Assembly: GCA_963831605.1 (NCBI GenBank)
Contig: CAWHQR010000003.1
Coordinates: 1 to 64,000, forward strand
Reading direction: 5' to 3'
DNA length: 64,000 bases
DNA from: DASUPK01 sp963831605
GTDB taxonomy: Bacteria > Actinomycetota > Thermoleophilia > Solirubrobacterales > 70-9
The notes beneath the pieces were generated by a model. The model was not told the origin of the DNA, did no database searches, and was given only the letters and a program-made list of their open reading frames with translations. The translations under genes and the position numbers were made by a program. Of the stretch, positions 41,080 through 50,802 are shown piece by piece. Numbering within the stretch: the first letter of the stretch is position 1; every line of letters begins with the position of its first letter.

Positions 41080-43172
41080 GTCCGGCGAAGGGGGCAAAGA
41101 AGCGTGCAAGCCGCCCGAAGGGCGGCGCCGCAAGCCGGGCGAGAGAGCTGCGCCGGGAGATTGAGAAGCACGATCACAGCTACTACGTGCTCGACGACCC
41201 GACCATCTCGGATACCGACTACGACGACCTGCTCCGCGAGCTGCGGGAGATCGAGGAGGCCAATCCCGAGCTCCTCACCCCCGACTCGCCGACGCAGCGG
41301 GTCGGCGGGAAGCCGCTGGCGCGGTTCAAGCAGGTCACCCACCACGAGCCGATGCTCTCCCTCGCCAACGCGCGCAACGAGGACGAGCTGCGCGCCTGGG
41401 CCAAGCGGGTGGAGCGACAGCTCGAGCGGCTCGACATCTCCGGGCGGGAGATCCGATACGTCACCGAGCCGAAGGTCGACGGCCTGGCGATCTCGCTCAC
41501 CTACGAGAACGGGGTCTTCACGCGTGGAGCGACTCGCGGCGACGGCCGGATCGGCGAGGACGTCACACAGAACCTGAAGACGATCAAGGCGATCCCGCTG
41601 AAGATCGAGGACCCGCCGGAGCTGGTCGAGGTGCGGGGGGAGATCTACCTGCCGATCGCGGGCTTCACCAAGGTGAACGAGCAGCGCGCCCAGGACGGGG
41701 AGGCGACCTTCGCCAACCCGCGCAATGCGGCGGCGGGCTCGCTGCGGCAGCTCGACTCCTCGATCACGGCCACGCGCCCGCTCTCGATCTGGTGCTACGG
41801 CGTGGCAGCACTGGAGGGTTGGGAGCCCAAGAGTCACTCCGAGTCGCTCGAGTGGCTGCGCGAGCGCGGCTTCAAGGTGAACCAGGACATCTCGATCCTG
41901 CACGGTGTCGACGAGGTGGCCGAGCGCTGCCGGTGGTGGGAGAACCGCCGCGATGCCCTCGACTTCGAGATCGACGGAGTGGTCATCAAGGTGGATGACC
42001 GCGGACTGCAGCGAGAGCTGGGCGTGGCTGGACGCGAGCCCCGGTGGGCGGTCGCCTGGAAGTTTCCGCCGACGACCGCGACGACGAAGCTCAACAAGAT
42101 CGTCTGGAACGTCGGGCGCACGGGGCATCTGCTGCCCTTCGCGATGCTCGAGCCGGTGCACGTCAGCGGCGTCACGGTGAGCACCGCGACTCTCCACAAC
42201 GAGGAGGACCTGGAGCGCAAGGACGTCCGCGAGGGCGACGAGGTGGTGGTCATGCGCGCCGGCGACGTGATCCCACAGGTGGTCTCACCGATCATCCAGC
42301 GACGCAGGAAGGGGACGCGAAAGCCGAAACCGCCAAAGAAGTGCCCGCTCTGCGGCACGACGACAGTCAAGCCCGGCGACGGCGTCTTCACGATCTGCCC
42401 CAACCGCACTGGCTGCCCCGGCCAGCAGTTCCAGCACATCAAGCATTTCCGCGGTGCCCTGGAGATCGAGGGGCTCGGCGAGAAGAACGCGTATCGCTTC
42501 CTCCAGGAGGGCCTGATCTCCGACGCGGCGGACATCTTCGACCTGACCGCCGACCGGATCGCCGAGCTCGAGGGGTTCGGCGAGATCTCCGCCGAGAACC
42601 TGGTCGAGGAGATCGAGAACGCGAAGAAGATGCCCTTTTCGCGGGTCCTGTACGCGCTCGGCATCCCGGGGATCGGCTTCGTCAACGCCGAGTCGCTTGC
42701 CGAGCACTTCGGCACCATGGACGCGCTGTTGAAGGCCGATCCGGAGGAGATCGTCCAGGCGGAGGGGATCGGGCCCGTTCTGGCCGAGCAGATCTACGAG
42801 GAGCTCTCCGAGGAGCGGACGAGGAAGCTGATCGAGCGGCTGCGCAAGGCCGGCCTTCGGATGGAGCTCGACCCGTCCGAACGCCGCAAGCAGGGCGGCC
42901 CGCTGGACGGCAGGACCCTGGTGCTGACCGGGACCCTGCCCAACCTGAGCCGCGAGCAGGCAACCCGCCTGATCCGCCTCGCCGGCGGCAAGGTCGTCAA
43001 CTCGGTCTCGAAGAAGACCGACTACGTGATCGCCGGTGACAGTCCGGGCACGAAGCTCGCCAAGGCGGAGGAGGTCGGTATCGAAGTGATCGACGAGAAG
43101 GGTCTACAGAAGCTCGTCGGTCAGGATGGGGCAGTCAAGAAGCGGAGCGCGCCTCCGCGCGGCCGCGTCTAA
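41076..43172 (+). CDS. ligA: NAD-dependent DNA ligase
   Basis: LigA seals nicks in replication. The 698-residue product starts at GTG 41076 (GTGA overlap with surE). It has the Ia domain (HDHSYYVLDDPTISDTDYDD), the adenylated Lys in EPKVDG (K133), the OB-fold, a four-Cys zinc finger (CPLCGTTTVKPGDGVFTICP and NRTGCPG), helix-hairpin-helix repeats and a C-terminal BRCT domain (GRTLVLTGTLPNLSREQA). All domains are complete. Confidence 0.97.
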   Translation: MSPAKGAKKRASRPKGGAASRARELRREIEKHDHSYYVLDDPTISDTDYDDLLRELREIEEANPELLTPDSPTQRVGGKPLARFKQVTHHEPMLSLANARNEDELRAWAKRVERQLERLDISGREIRYVTEPKVDGLAISLTYENGVFTRGATRGDGRIGEDVTQNLKTIKAIPLKIEDPPELVEVRGEIYLPIAGFTKVNEQRAQDGEATFANPRNAAAGSLRQLDSSITATRPLSIWCYGVAALEGWEPKSHSESLEWLRERGFKVNQDISILHGVDEVAERCRWWENRRDALDFEIDGVVIKVDDRGLQRELGVAGREPRWAVAWKFPPTTATTKLNKIVWNVGRTGHLLPFAMLEPVHVSGVTVSTATLHNEEDLERKDVREGDEVVVMRAGDVIPQVVSPIIQRRRKGTRKPKPPKKCPLCGTTTVKPGDGVFTICPNRTGCPGQQFQHIKHFRGALEIEGLGEKNAYRFLQEGLISDAADIFDLTADRIAELEGFGEISAENLVEEIENAKKMPFSRVLYALGIPGIGFVNAESLAEHFGTMDALLKADPEEIVQAEGIGPVLAEQIYEELSEERTRKLIERLRKAGLRMELDPSERRKQGGPLDGRTLVLTGTLPNLSREQATRLIRLAGGKVVNSVSKKTDYVIAGDSPGTKLAKAEEVGIEVIDEKGLQKLVGQDGAVKKRSAPPRGRV

Positions 43173-43189
43173 GCCCGAGCCTGCACGAG

Positions 43190-43756
43190 ATGACCCACGC
43201 GACCTGGCTGTTCATCCAGGCCTGCTGGATCGTCTGGCTGATCATCTGGGTGGGGATGGCATTTGCAACGAAGCGAACGGTCGAGCGGGGAGGGATCGTC
43301 GGGTACCGCCTGGTGGCCGGCGCCCTGATCCTGGGGGCCCTTGCCATTGAGCGGTCTACTCACGTCTCGTCGCATTCTCAGCTCTGGAGCACTCCCCTGG
43401 TGCTCGGAATCGCGACCGACCTCATCGTGGTGGCGGGATTCGCGTTCTCTGTCTGGGCGCGGATCGTGCTCGGCCGGAATTGGAGCGGCGAGGTGACCTT
43501 CAAGGAGGGCCATGAGCTCATTGAGTCCGGACCCTACGCGTTGTCTCGGCATCCGATCTACACAGGCCTCATCGTCATGGCGCTGGGCACGGCGCTGAAC
43601 TACGGGCGAGCCTTCGGCTTCGTCCTCCTGGCGGCACTTTGCAGCGGGCTCTGGTGGAAGGCGCGGGATGAGGAGCGACTGATGAGCGCCCACTTCCCGG
43701 ACGCCTACGCCGAATACAAGGCGCGCGTCAGCTCGATCATCCCGTTCGTCCTGTAA
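43190..43756 (+). CDS. Isoprenylcysteine carboxyl methyltransferase-like membrane protein
   Basis: The 188-residue product has about five membrane helices and the C-terminal signature of the ICMT/PEMT family: GPYALSRHPIYTGLIVMALG and DEERLMSAHFPDAYAEYKAR. These bind S-adenosylmethionine in related enzymes. Bacterial members methylate varied lipophilic substrates; the substrate here is unknown. It begins 17 nt after ligA and faces the carboxypeptidase gene five nt away. Confidence 0.85.
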   Translation: MTHATWLFIQACWIVWLIIWVGMAFATKRTVERGGIVGYRLVAGALILGALAIERSTHVSSHSQLWSTPLVLGIATDLIVVAGFAFSVWARIVLGRNWSGEVTFKEGHELIESGPYALSRHPIYTGLIVMALGTALNYGRAFGFVLLAALCSGLWWKARDEERLMSAHFPDAYAEYKARVSSIIPFVL

Positions 43757-43761
43757 CGGGC

Positions 43762-45063
43762 TCAGTGGGAGAAGCGCGCGATCAGGGCCGCCATGCGGTC
43801 CTGGACGACGTGGGCGCGATTCACGTCCACGTTGTTCATCAGCAGGGAGAAGATCACCGCGTGATCGGCGTCATTGCCGCCCCGGAAGCAGTAGCCCGAG
43901 AGGGCGCTGACCCGGGTGAGCGTGCCGGTCTTCAGGTGGCAGTTGCCTGCCGCGGCCGTCCCCCTCATCCGGTCGGCGACCGTGCCGCTGCGCCCGGCCA
44001 CCGCGAGGGAATCGACCCAGGCGTCGCGGAGCTTCTCCTGAGCGGCCTGGTCCTCCGGTGAGCCATTCGTGTCGACCTCGAGCATCGAGTCGAGCAGCTT
44101 CACGATCGACGCGGGCGATGCCTTGTTGCGCCTGGTCAGCCCCGAGCCGTTCTCGCCCACGAACTTCGCGCCCTGCTCGGCGGCGAACTGCCTGACGACG
44201 GAGATGCCGCCGGCGGTGGACCCGTTCCCGCCGAACTGGGAGCCGACGTCCTTGAGCAGCATCTCGGCGAGGTAGTTGTTCGAGGGAACGAGCGTGTCCT
44301 GGACGATCTCGGCCATCGTCGGGGAGTCGAAGTCGGCGACCTGAAGGGCACTCGGGGAGACGGTCCCCGGGGTGACGCTGTTTCCGATTGAGACCCCGTC
44401 CTTGCGGAGCGCGTCCTCGAAACGCTGGGCGGCGGTCTTCGCCGGGTCGCTGGGTGAGCCGCTGTCGATCTGCAGGCCGGAGAGGTGGCCGACGCTCTCG
44501 AAGGTGATCCCGTGCTCGGGAATCCCGCCTTGGCTGTCGAGGTATGTGGCGTCATAGCGGAGCGGGCCCTGAACCGTGGACACACCGGCCGCGCGGACTC
44601 GGTCGGCGAGCCTGGTCAGGCCCGTGGTGCTCAGCGTCGGATCCCCGCCGCCCCGCAGGTAGAGGCCCTGGCTGACCCCGTCGCTGATCGGGTCACTTGA
44701 CCAGGCGGTGGTGTGCAGCCTGCCCGTGGGACCAAAGCGGGAGAGGGCGGTGGAGGTGGTGAAGAGCTTCGAGTTCGAGGCGAGGATCCGCATGCGCCCG
44801 CCCTTGCGCGCGAAGAGCACCTGGTGGCTGCTCGGGTCGAACACGAACGCGCTGCTCTTGCCGACTCGGCGAAAGAGCTTGGCCAGGCCGGCCGCGAGCT
44901 TGGAGCGCGAGACGGAGGTATGGGCTGCCGCCGCACCGTGCGCGATCGGCGTCCTGAAGGCCTTGTCGGGCCCCAGCTGCCGTGCCTGGGCGGCCGGCAC
45001 GGCGAGCGCCACCGCGAGCAGCGCAACCGCAATCACCCCTCTGAGCCTGAGCATGAACCCCAT
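43762..45063 (-). CDS. dacB: D-alanyl-D-alanine carboxypeptidase/endopeptidase (PBP4/DacB, peptidase S13)
   Basis: DacB trims peptidoglycan peptides outside the membrane. The product has 433 residues from ATG 45063 (ATG 45054 is an alternative), with a signal peptide (about 1-27, LALAVPAAQA-type end). The penicillin-binding motifs are S96-N-S-K99 (ASNSKLFTT), SNN in VPSNNYLAEMLL, and KTGT in CHLKTGTLTRVSALSGY. The S13 family insertion is present. The gene is divergent from the patatin gene. Confidence 0.93.
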   Translation of the reverse strand: MGFMLRLRGVIAVALLAVALAVPAAQARQLGPDKAFRTPIAHGAAAAHTSVSRSKLAAGLAKLFRRVGKSSAFVFDPSSHQVLFARKGGRMRILASNSKLFTTSTALSRFGPTGRLHTTAWSSDPISDGVSQGLYLRGGGDPTLSTTGLTRLADRVRAAGVSTVQGPLRYDATYLDSQGGIPEHGITFESVGHLSGLQIDSGSPSDPAKTAAQRFEDALRKDGVSIGNSVTPGTVSPSALQVADFDSPTMAEIVQDTLVPSNNYLAEMLLKDVGSQFGGNGSTAGGISVVRQFAAEQGAKFVGENGSGLTRRNKASPASIVKLLDSMLEVDTNGSPEDQAAQEKLRDAWVDSLAVAGRSGTVADRMRGTAAAGNCHLKTGTLTRVSALSGYCFRGGNDADHAVIFSLLMNNVDVNRAHVVQDRMAALIARFSH

Positions 45064-45140
45064 GAAACAGCCCAGGCGGGACAAGGTAGCGGTGTCTAGC
45101 TGGCCGACCAGCCTGAGCCGGTGCCATACTCCTCTTTCCA

Positions 45141-46424
45141 ATGGGGAAAGTCGTCCAGCTCGACGGCCCCGACGGCAAGCGCAGCAGCAGTTCCAGAGGG
45201 AGGAAGCGCCGCGGTCGGGGCGACAAGACTGCCTTGGTGCTCGGCGGCGGTGGGTTCACCGGCGGCGTCTACGAGATGGGGGCCCTGCGCGCCTTCGACC
45301 TGCTCGCGGTCAACCGCACCGTCAACGATTTCGACATCTACGTCGGGACGAGCGCTGGCGCCTTCGTGGCAAGCATGGTCGCCAACGGCGTCACGCCCGA
45401 GGAGATGTTCCGCGTCCTCGACAAGGCGCTGCCCTCGCCGATCGAGAACGCGTCGCTGCGGACGCTGCTGCGGCCGAACTACCGAGGGTTTGCGAACCGC
45501 CTCGCCGCGCTGCCGCTGAGGGTCGCCGCCACCGTCCGCCGGCTGGCGGGGAACATCGGCGAAATCTCAATGGTCGACGTGGTGATGGGGCTCGCCGAGG
45601 GCCTTCCCACGGGGGTCTACCACAACCGCGGAATCGAGCAGTACATGCGCAACGTGCTCTCCGACCCCGACCGGACCAACGACTTCCGCGAGCTCGACGC
45701 CGAACTTCTAATCACGGCCACCGACCTCGACACCTGCGAGCGGATCGTCTTCGGCGAGGGGGAGTGGGACAACGTGCCGATCTCGCGCGCCGTGGCGGCC
45801 TCGGGCGCCCTGCCGATCGTCTACGAGCCCTATGAGCTCCGCGGCAGGCAGCTGGTTGACGGAGGGATCGTCTCGACCACCAACGTAGACGTCGCGGTGG
45901 AGGCCGGTGCCAAATTCATCGTCGTGGTCAACCCACTGGTTCCGTACGTGAACGACTTCGAGACCCAGATCCCGACCGTCTTCGGTTCCCGCGTTCGCCG
46001 CGTCTCCGACATGGGCATGCCCGCGATCGGCAATCAGGCCTTCCGGCTGATGGCTCATGCGCGGCTTCACCTAGCGGTCCAGTCCTGGAACGAGCGCTTC
46101 CCGGACGTCGACATCATCCTGATTGAGCCCGAGTTCAACGACGAGCTGATGTTCGGGACCTCGATCCTCGACTACTCGGCCCGATTGCAGATCGCAAAGC
46201 ACGGCTTCGAGTCGGTCACGGTAAGTCTGGCGCGCGACTACCAGCGCTACAAGGAGGTCGCGGCACGCCACGGCATCGAGATCTCGGCTCGCCGCGTGCA
46301 GCGCGTGATCGAGACCGTCGAGGAGGAGGAGAGGGGAATGTCGGTCTGGCGGCGCGTCCTCGAGCAGACGACCGGCGCCCTGCTGCGGCAGTCGGACGAG
46401 GCCGAGGCGGCGTCGCGCGACTAG
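45141..46424 (+). CDS. Patatin-like phospholipase
   Basis: The 427-residue product has the patatin oxyanion loop GGGGFTGGVYEMGAL (35-49), the nucleophile in GTSAGAF (Ser71) and the catalytic Asp in LVDGGI (about D240), so a Ser-Asp lipid acyl hydrolase is expected. The basic N-terminus (KRSSSSRGRKRRGRGDKTA) has no signal peptide. A ~150-residue C-terminal part after the catalytic core has no recognised domain. CATACT lies ten bases before the ATG; there is no Shine-Dalgarno. Confidence 0.9.
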   Translation: MGKVVQLDGPDGKRSSSSRGRKRRGRGDKTALVLGGGGFTGGVYEMGALRAFDLLAVNRTVNDFDIYVGTSAGAFVASMVANGVTPEEMFRVLDKALPSPIENASLRTLLRPNYRGFANRLAALPLRVAATVRRLAGNIGEISMVDVVMGLAEGLPTGVYHNRGIEQYMRNVLSDPDRTNDFRELDAELLITATDLDTCERIVFGEGEWDNVPISRAVAASGALPIVYEPYELRGRQLVDGGIVSTTNVDVAVEAGAKFIVVVNPLVPYVNDFETQIPTVFGSRVRRVSDMGMPAIGNQAFRLMAHARLHLAVQSWNERFPDVDIILIEPEFNDELMFGTSILDYSARLQIAKHGFESVTVSLARDYQRYKEVAARHGIEISARRVQRVIETVEEEERGMSVWRRVLEQTTGALLRQSDEAEAASRD

Positions 46425-47158
46425 CCGCGATGGACGTCGCGAGCGGTGGCCTGGGTCGTCGGCTTGATCGATAGGTAGTCGACGTCCACGTGGGATGGGC
46501 GCGTGACGACGTAGGCGATCGCGTCCGCGACGTCCTCGGCGCTCAGCGGCGTGGTGCCCTCGTAGACCTTGGACGCCTTGGCCTCGTCACCTCCGAAGCG
46601 GGTGAGTGAGAACTCGGTTTCGACCATTCCGGGAGCCACCTCACTCACGCGGATCGGCTTGCCGAGCAGCTCGAGGCGAAGGGTGCGGGCCACGGCGTTG
46701 GCGGCGTGCTTGGCGGCGGTGTAACCGGCGCCGCCCGGATAGACCTCGACGCCCGCGACCGAGCCGATCACGACAACATGGCCGTCGCCGCTGCGCTCGA
46801 GGGCGGGGAGGAGGGCCTTGGTCACCCGCATCACGCCCAACACGTTGGTCTCGTACATCTGGCGCCAGTTCTCCTCGTCGGCCTCGGCGACGGGCTCGAG
46901 GCCCAGCGCGCCGCCCGCATTGTTGACCAGCACCGAAACCTCGGGGAGCGCCTCGGCCAGCTGGGCGACCGAGTCGGGATCGGCGACGTCGAGCCGCAGC
47001 GCCCGACCCCCGACGTCGTGCGCCACCTTCTCGCAGCGCTCGAGCCTCCTGGCAGCGGCGACGACCTCGAATCCGGCCGCTGCCAGCGCGCGCACCGTCG
47101 CCTCGCCGATGCCGCTGCTGGCTCCGGTCACCAGCGCCACCCCTTTCGTCTCGCTCAT
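46421..47158 (-). CDS. Short-chain dehydrogenase/reductase (classical SDR)
   Basis: The 245-residue product has the NADP-type glycine motif TGASSGIGEATV, LVNNAGG, a catalytic Ser in VIGSVAGVEVYPGGAGYTAA and Tyr-x3-Lys in YTAAKHA. It resembles YdfG-like 3-hydroxy acid dehydrogenases; the substrate is unknown. ATG 47158 is chosen because TAGCTT (47166-47171, complement) ends seven bases upstream; a TTG at 47164 would add two residues. It overlaps the end of the patatin gene by four bases. Confidence 0.92.
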   Translation of the reverse strand: MSETKGVALVTGASSGIGEATVRALAAAGFEVVAAARRLERCEKVAHDVGGRALRLDVADPDSVAQLAEALPEVSVLVNNAGGALGLEPVAEADEENWRQMYETNVLGVMRVTKALLPALERSGDGHVVVIGSVAGVEVYPGGAGYTAAKHAANAVARTLRLELLGKPIRVSEVAPGMVETEFSLTRFGGDEAKASKVYEGTTPLSAEDVADAIAYVVTRPSHVDVDYLSIKPTTQATARDVHRG

Positions 47159-47191
47159 CGCCAAGAAGCTATCGCGGCGCCACCGACCCGG

Positions 47192-47230
47192 TCACCGGTG
47201 ATAGCGTTCCCGGCAGGACCGGGGAGGTCC
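47192..47230. promoter_or_regulatory. Palindromes in the SDR/hydrolase divergent region
   Basis: TCACCGGTGA (47192-47201) is a perfect palindrome. TAGCGT follows (47202-47207), a possible -10. GGACC-GGGGA-GGTCC (47216-47230) is an inverted repeat that contains the GGAGG likely to serve the 47238 gene, so the ribosome binding site could be hidden in a hairpin. Confidence 0.4.
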
Positions 47231-47237
47231 TGAGGGA

Positions 47238-49811
47238 ATGGAGAGAGGAGAGGGATTGCTCGAGGGTCGAGGGACCGGCCGTCGCGGGCTCATTGGGCTC
47301 GCTCTTGGACTCTGCCTGCTGGCCGCGCTCGTGATCATGCCCGCCGCGCCGTCGATCGCCAAGAAGAAGGGCAAGGCGGTCTCCATCAAGTTCAAGGGCG
47401 CCCAGAGCGACGGCGCCCTGCTCGCCTCGGGGAGCGTCAAGGTCGTCGCTCAGTCGTCGAAGCCTCGCAAGGCCAAGCTCTCGGTGACGTCGTTCCAGGG
47501 GGGGCCGGCTCTGACCGACGTCAAGCAAGTGAAGATTCCCAAGGGGGGCAGGAAGGTGGCGCTCACCCTCAACACGAGCGGCAGGGAGGTCCTCGAGGGG
47601 TGCGCGGCGAGCCGCCTGACCGTCACGGCGACCAGCGGTGGCAAGAAGAAGAAGAAGGGCAAGAAGAGCGGAAAGAAGCCGCTCGCGCGCTCGAGTGCGT
47701 CGGTGGCGCAGTCGGTGCCGCAGTGCGCCTCCCTGCAGAACGCCGCGCGCTGCGAAACGATCGCGAGCCCGGGGACGAACTGCCTGTTCCCCTGGCCGAG
47801 CGACCACTACACCGTCGATGACGCCACCGCACCCACGGGCCGGCGGGTCAACCTGAGCATCGACTCGGCGCCCGCCAACGCCCAGGGCGTCCACATCGAC
47901 CCCTCCGGCATCAACCAGAGCGACGGTTTCAGCCCTGGCGAGAGCATCGTCACCAGGGTTCCCGGGCTCGACAACCCGACCGCCTTCCAGAAGACGGGGG
48001 CCGTGCCGCTGACGGACATGGACCAGGCATTCGCCCCGAACCAGCCGATCGTGCTGATCGATGCTTCGACGGGACAGCGCCAGCTGATCTGGTCGGAGCT
48101 CGACGCGAACGCATCCAGTCCGGCGAACACCGACCTGATCATCCGGCCCGGCAAGAACCTGATCGAGGGCCACCGCTACATCGTCGCGATGCGCAACCTG
48201 AAGGATGCGAGCGGCAATGTGATCCCGGCACCGCCGGGCTTCGCCCTCTATCGAGACGGAGTGACGACCGACCTGCCGGCCATCGAGAGCCGCCGCGCCC
48301 ACTTCGACGAGCTCTTCTCCAAGCTGCAGCAGGCCGGGATCGGCCGCGGCGATCTCTACGACGCCTGGGACTTCACCGTCGCGAGCACCCCGAACATCAC
48401 CGACCGGATGCTCTCGATCCGGGATCGGGGCCTGGCGGACCTCGGTGACACCACTCCCGGCGACGGCATCATGCAGGGGAACGCCCCGGCCTTCACCGTG
48501 ACCAGCGTCCTCACGAAGGATGATCCGACCAATCCCCTCAACAACGGCCACGAGGCCCAGAACGTGCGCGAGGTCACCGGCACCTACCAGGTGCCCTGCT
48601 TCCTGAGCACGGGGTGCAGCAACGGCAGCGGGGTGTACCAGCCGGGCGGTCATTTCAATCTCGACTCCAACGGAGTGCCGCAGCAGAACGGGACGATGAC
48701 GGCGCGGTTCACGTGCAACATCCCCTTGTCGGCGGTCACCGAGACCAGCCCGGGATCCGGCGTCTGGAACGTCACCCAGCCGGTTCGCCCCTCGATGTAC
48801 GGGCACGGCCTGTTCGGCGACTACACCGAGGTGCACACGACAGACGTCAGGACGCTGGGCAACGATCACGGAGTGCTGACCTGCGCCACGGACTTCACGG
48901 GGATGATGGAGGACGACGTCGGCGCTGCAATCCAGGCGCTGCAGGACCTCTCGAAGTTCCAGTCCATCCCCGACGGGCTGCAGCAGGGATTCCTCAACTT
49001 CATCTACCTGGGCCGGCTGCTCATGTACTCGGACGGCTTCTCGAGCGACCCGGCCTTCCAGTTCAACGGCGGGACGTCGGTCATCGACCACGGCTCGGGT
49101 CTCTACTACTACGGCAACAGCCAGGGCGGCATCGCGGGCGGCGCGCTCACCGCAGTCGAGCCGGACATCACCCGGGATGTTCTCTACGTGCCCGGCATGA
49201 ACTACTCGACACTGCTCACACGCAGCGTGGACTTCAGCGACTACGCGTCGATCCTCTACCCCTCCTATCCGAACGAGTCGGAGCGCCCCTTGCTGCTGGC
49301 GATGATCCAGCTGATGTGGGATCGCGGTGAGCCCGACGGCTACGCCAACCACATGACCTCCAACCCGCTGCCAGGCACGCCTGCCCACCATGTCCTGATC
49401 GAGATGGCTTACGGAGACCACCAGGTCTCGAACGTGACCGCCGAGGTGGAGGCGAGGACGATCGGGGCGCCGCTCCGCTATCCGACGCTCGATCCGGGGC
49501 GGACCCCCGGCTTCGTCGACTTCTTCCCCGATATCCCGGCGCTCCAGCTACCCGCGGGCGCGAACGGCAATGGGATGTTCGTCTGGGACATCGGGCCGAA
49601 ACGCTCCGGCGGGACGCTCGGCACCGACCCCGCCCCGATCACGAACACCGCCCCAGACGATTCCTTCGGGGTCGATCCGCACGACACGGTGATCCGACAA
49701 ACGCCGGAGGTCCGCGCCCAGATCGCGAGCTTCCTCGATCTGAACGGCACGATCACCGATCCCTGCGGCCCCCACCCGTGCTACGCAGCGGGCTGGACCG
49801 GCCCACCCTGA
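47238..49811 (+). CDS. Large secreted alpha/beta-hydrolase-like protein
   Basis: The 857-residue product has a signal peptide (about 18-42, GLALGLCLLAALVIMPAAPS). A ~110-residue beta-rich domain and a Lys-rich linker (GGKKKKKGKKSGKKP, about 135-150) follow. A ~680-residue catalytic-like region begins CLFPWPSDHYTV and has a nucleophile elbow GNSQGG (Ser628). Related large secreted proteins with this FPxD-type start occur in actinobacteria and myxobacteria without a known function. Two Cys pairs suggest disulfides. It ends nine nt before the convergent glycerate kinase gene. Confidence 0.75.
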   Translation: MERGEGLLEGRGTGRRGLIGLALGLCLLAALVIMPAAPSIAKKKGKAVSIKFKGAQSDGALLASGSVKVVAQSSKPRKAKLSVTSFQGGPALTDVKQVKIPKGGRKVALTLNTSGREVLEGCAASRLTVTATSGGKKKKKGKKSGKKPLARSSASVAQSVPQCASLQNAARCETIASPGTNCLFPWPSDHYTVDDATAPTGRRVNLSIDSAPANAQGVHIDPSGINQSDGFSPGESIVTRVPGLDNPTAFQKTGAVPLTDMDQAFAPNQPIVLIDASTGQRQLIWSELDANASSPANTDLIIRPGKNLIEGHRYIVAMRNLKDASGNVIPAPPGFALYRDGVTTDLPAIESRRAHFDELFSKLQQAGIGRGDLYDAWDFTVASTPNITDRMLSIRDRGLADLGDTTPGDGIMQGNAPAFTVTSVLTKDDPTNPLNNGHEAQNVREVTGTYQVPCFLSTGCSNGSGVYQPGGHFNLDSNGVPQQNGTMTARFTCNIPLSAVTETSPGSGVWNVTQPVRPSMYGHGLFGDYTEVHTTDVRTLGNDHGVLTCATDFTGMMEDDVGAAIQALQDLSKFQSIPDGLQQGFLNFIYLGRLLMYSDGFSSDPAFQFNGGTSVIDHGSGLYYYGNSQGGIAGGALTAVEPDITRDVLYVPGMNYSTLLTRSVDFSDYASILYPSYPNESERPLLLAMIQLMWDRGEPDGYANHMTSNPLPGTPAHHVLIEMAYGDHQVSNVTAEVEARTIGAPLRYPTLDPGRTPGFVDFFPDIPALQLPAGANGNGMFVWDIGPKRSGGTLGTDPAPITNTAPDDSFGVDPHDTVIRQTPEVRAQIASFLDLNGTITDPCGPHPCYAAGWTGPP

Positions 49812-49820
49812 TCCGGACGC

Positions 49821-50801
49821 CTACCCCGCGGGATCCGCGATCAGGGCAGCAGCGTCGCTGATCGCGTCTGGCGTCCCTGCCTCGCTCACCGATGCGATCC
49901 CACGCCGATCTGCTGTGGCCTCGTCCACGGCGCTCGAGCCCGCGATCACGTGCACGGGCCGCCTCGCCTCCCTGCCTCGCCGGGCGACCTGACCGACGAG
50001 CTTTCCCTCGAAGCTCTGTTCGTCGAAACGGCCTTCGCCGGTGATCACGGCATCCGCGCCCTCCAGGCTCGCGTCGAAGCCGATCACCCCGAGTACGAAG
50101 GCCGCTCCCGGGACCAACCGGGCACCGAAGACCGCCCAGAGCCCGCCGGAGAGGCCGCCTGCGGCGCCGGTCATCGCGTGACCCCGTGGATCGCGCGGCA
50201 GGGTGCCCGCGAGGGCGATCAGGCGCGAGCTCAGGCTCGCGACCTGCTCCTCCGAGGCTCCCTTCTGCCCCGCGAACTCCTCCGCCGCCCGCTCGAACGG
50301 GACCGAGGTGTCGCAGAGCACCTCCAGAGTCGCGTCCCGGGCCCCGTCGGTCCCCTGGAGGGCCTCGATGGCGCCACGCCCTCCGTCCGTCGTCGCCGTG
50401 CCCCCGGCGGCGACCAGGACCCGGCGCGCGCCCGACTCGATCGCGGCAGCAATCAGCTCTCCCGTGCCGGCGCTGCTCGCCCCCTGAGGGTCGCGCTCGC
50501 CCTCGGAGACCAGCGAGAGGCCCGATGCCGCGGCAGCCTCGACGATTGCGGTGGAGCCGTCGCGCACCAGGGCGAACCGCGCCTCGATCGGGCGACCGAG
50601 CGGATCGTGCACCTGCGCGGTGCGCCACTCTCCGTCCATCGCCCCCAGCAGGACCTCGCCCGTGCCCTCGCCTCCGTCGGCAGCGGGGCAGAGGTCCGCC
50701 CGCCCGCCGACCCGTTCGACGCCGCGGCCGATCGCCTCAGCGACCTCCCCCGCGCTGAGGGTCCCCTTGAACGAATCCGGAGCGACTAGAAAGGTCGCCA
50801 A
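49821..50801 (-). CDS. Glycerate kinase (GlxK/GarK family)
   Basis: The enzyme phosphorylates glycerate. The 326-residue product has the family start LVAPDSFKGTLSAGEVAEAI, DGGEGTGEVL, and a central AAGGTATTDGGRGAIEAL. The TTG start at 50801 lies one base after the stop of the acyl-CoA synthetase gene, so it is likely co-transcribed with it and its translation coupled. Whether the product is 2- or 3-phosphoglycerate cannot be read from sequence. Confidence 0.92.
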   Translation of the reverse strand: MATFLVAPDSFKGTLSAGEVAEAIGRGVERVGGRADLCPAADGGEGTGEVLLGAMDGEWRTAQVHDPLGRPIEARFALVRDGSTAIVEAAAASGLSLVSEGERDPQGASSAGTGELIAAAIESGARRVLVAAGGTATTDGGRGAIEALQGTDGARDATLEVLCDTSVPFERAAEEFAGQKGASEEQVASLSSRLIALAGTLPRDPRGHAMTGAAGGLSGGLWAVFGARLVPGAAFVLGVIGFDASLEGADAVITGEGRFDEQSFEGKLVGQVARRGREARRPVHVIAGSSAVDEATADRRGIASVSEAGTPDAISDAAALIADPAG

Positions 50802-50802
50802 A

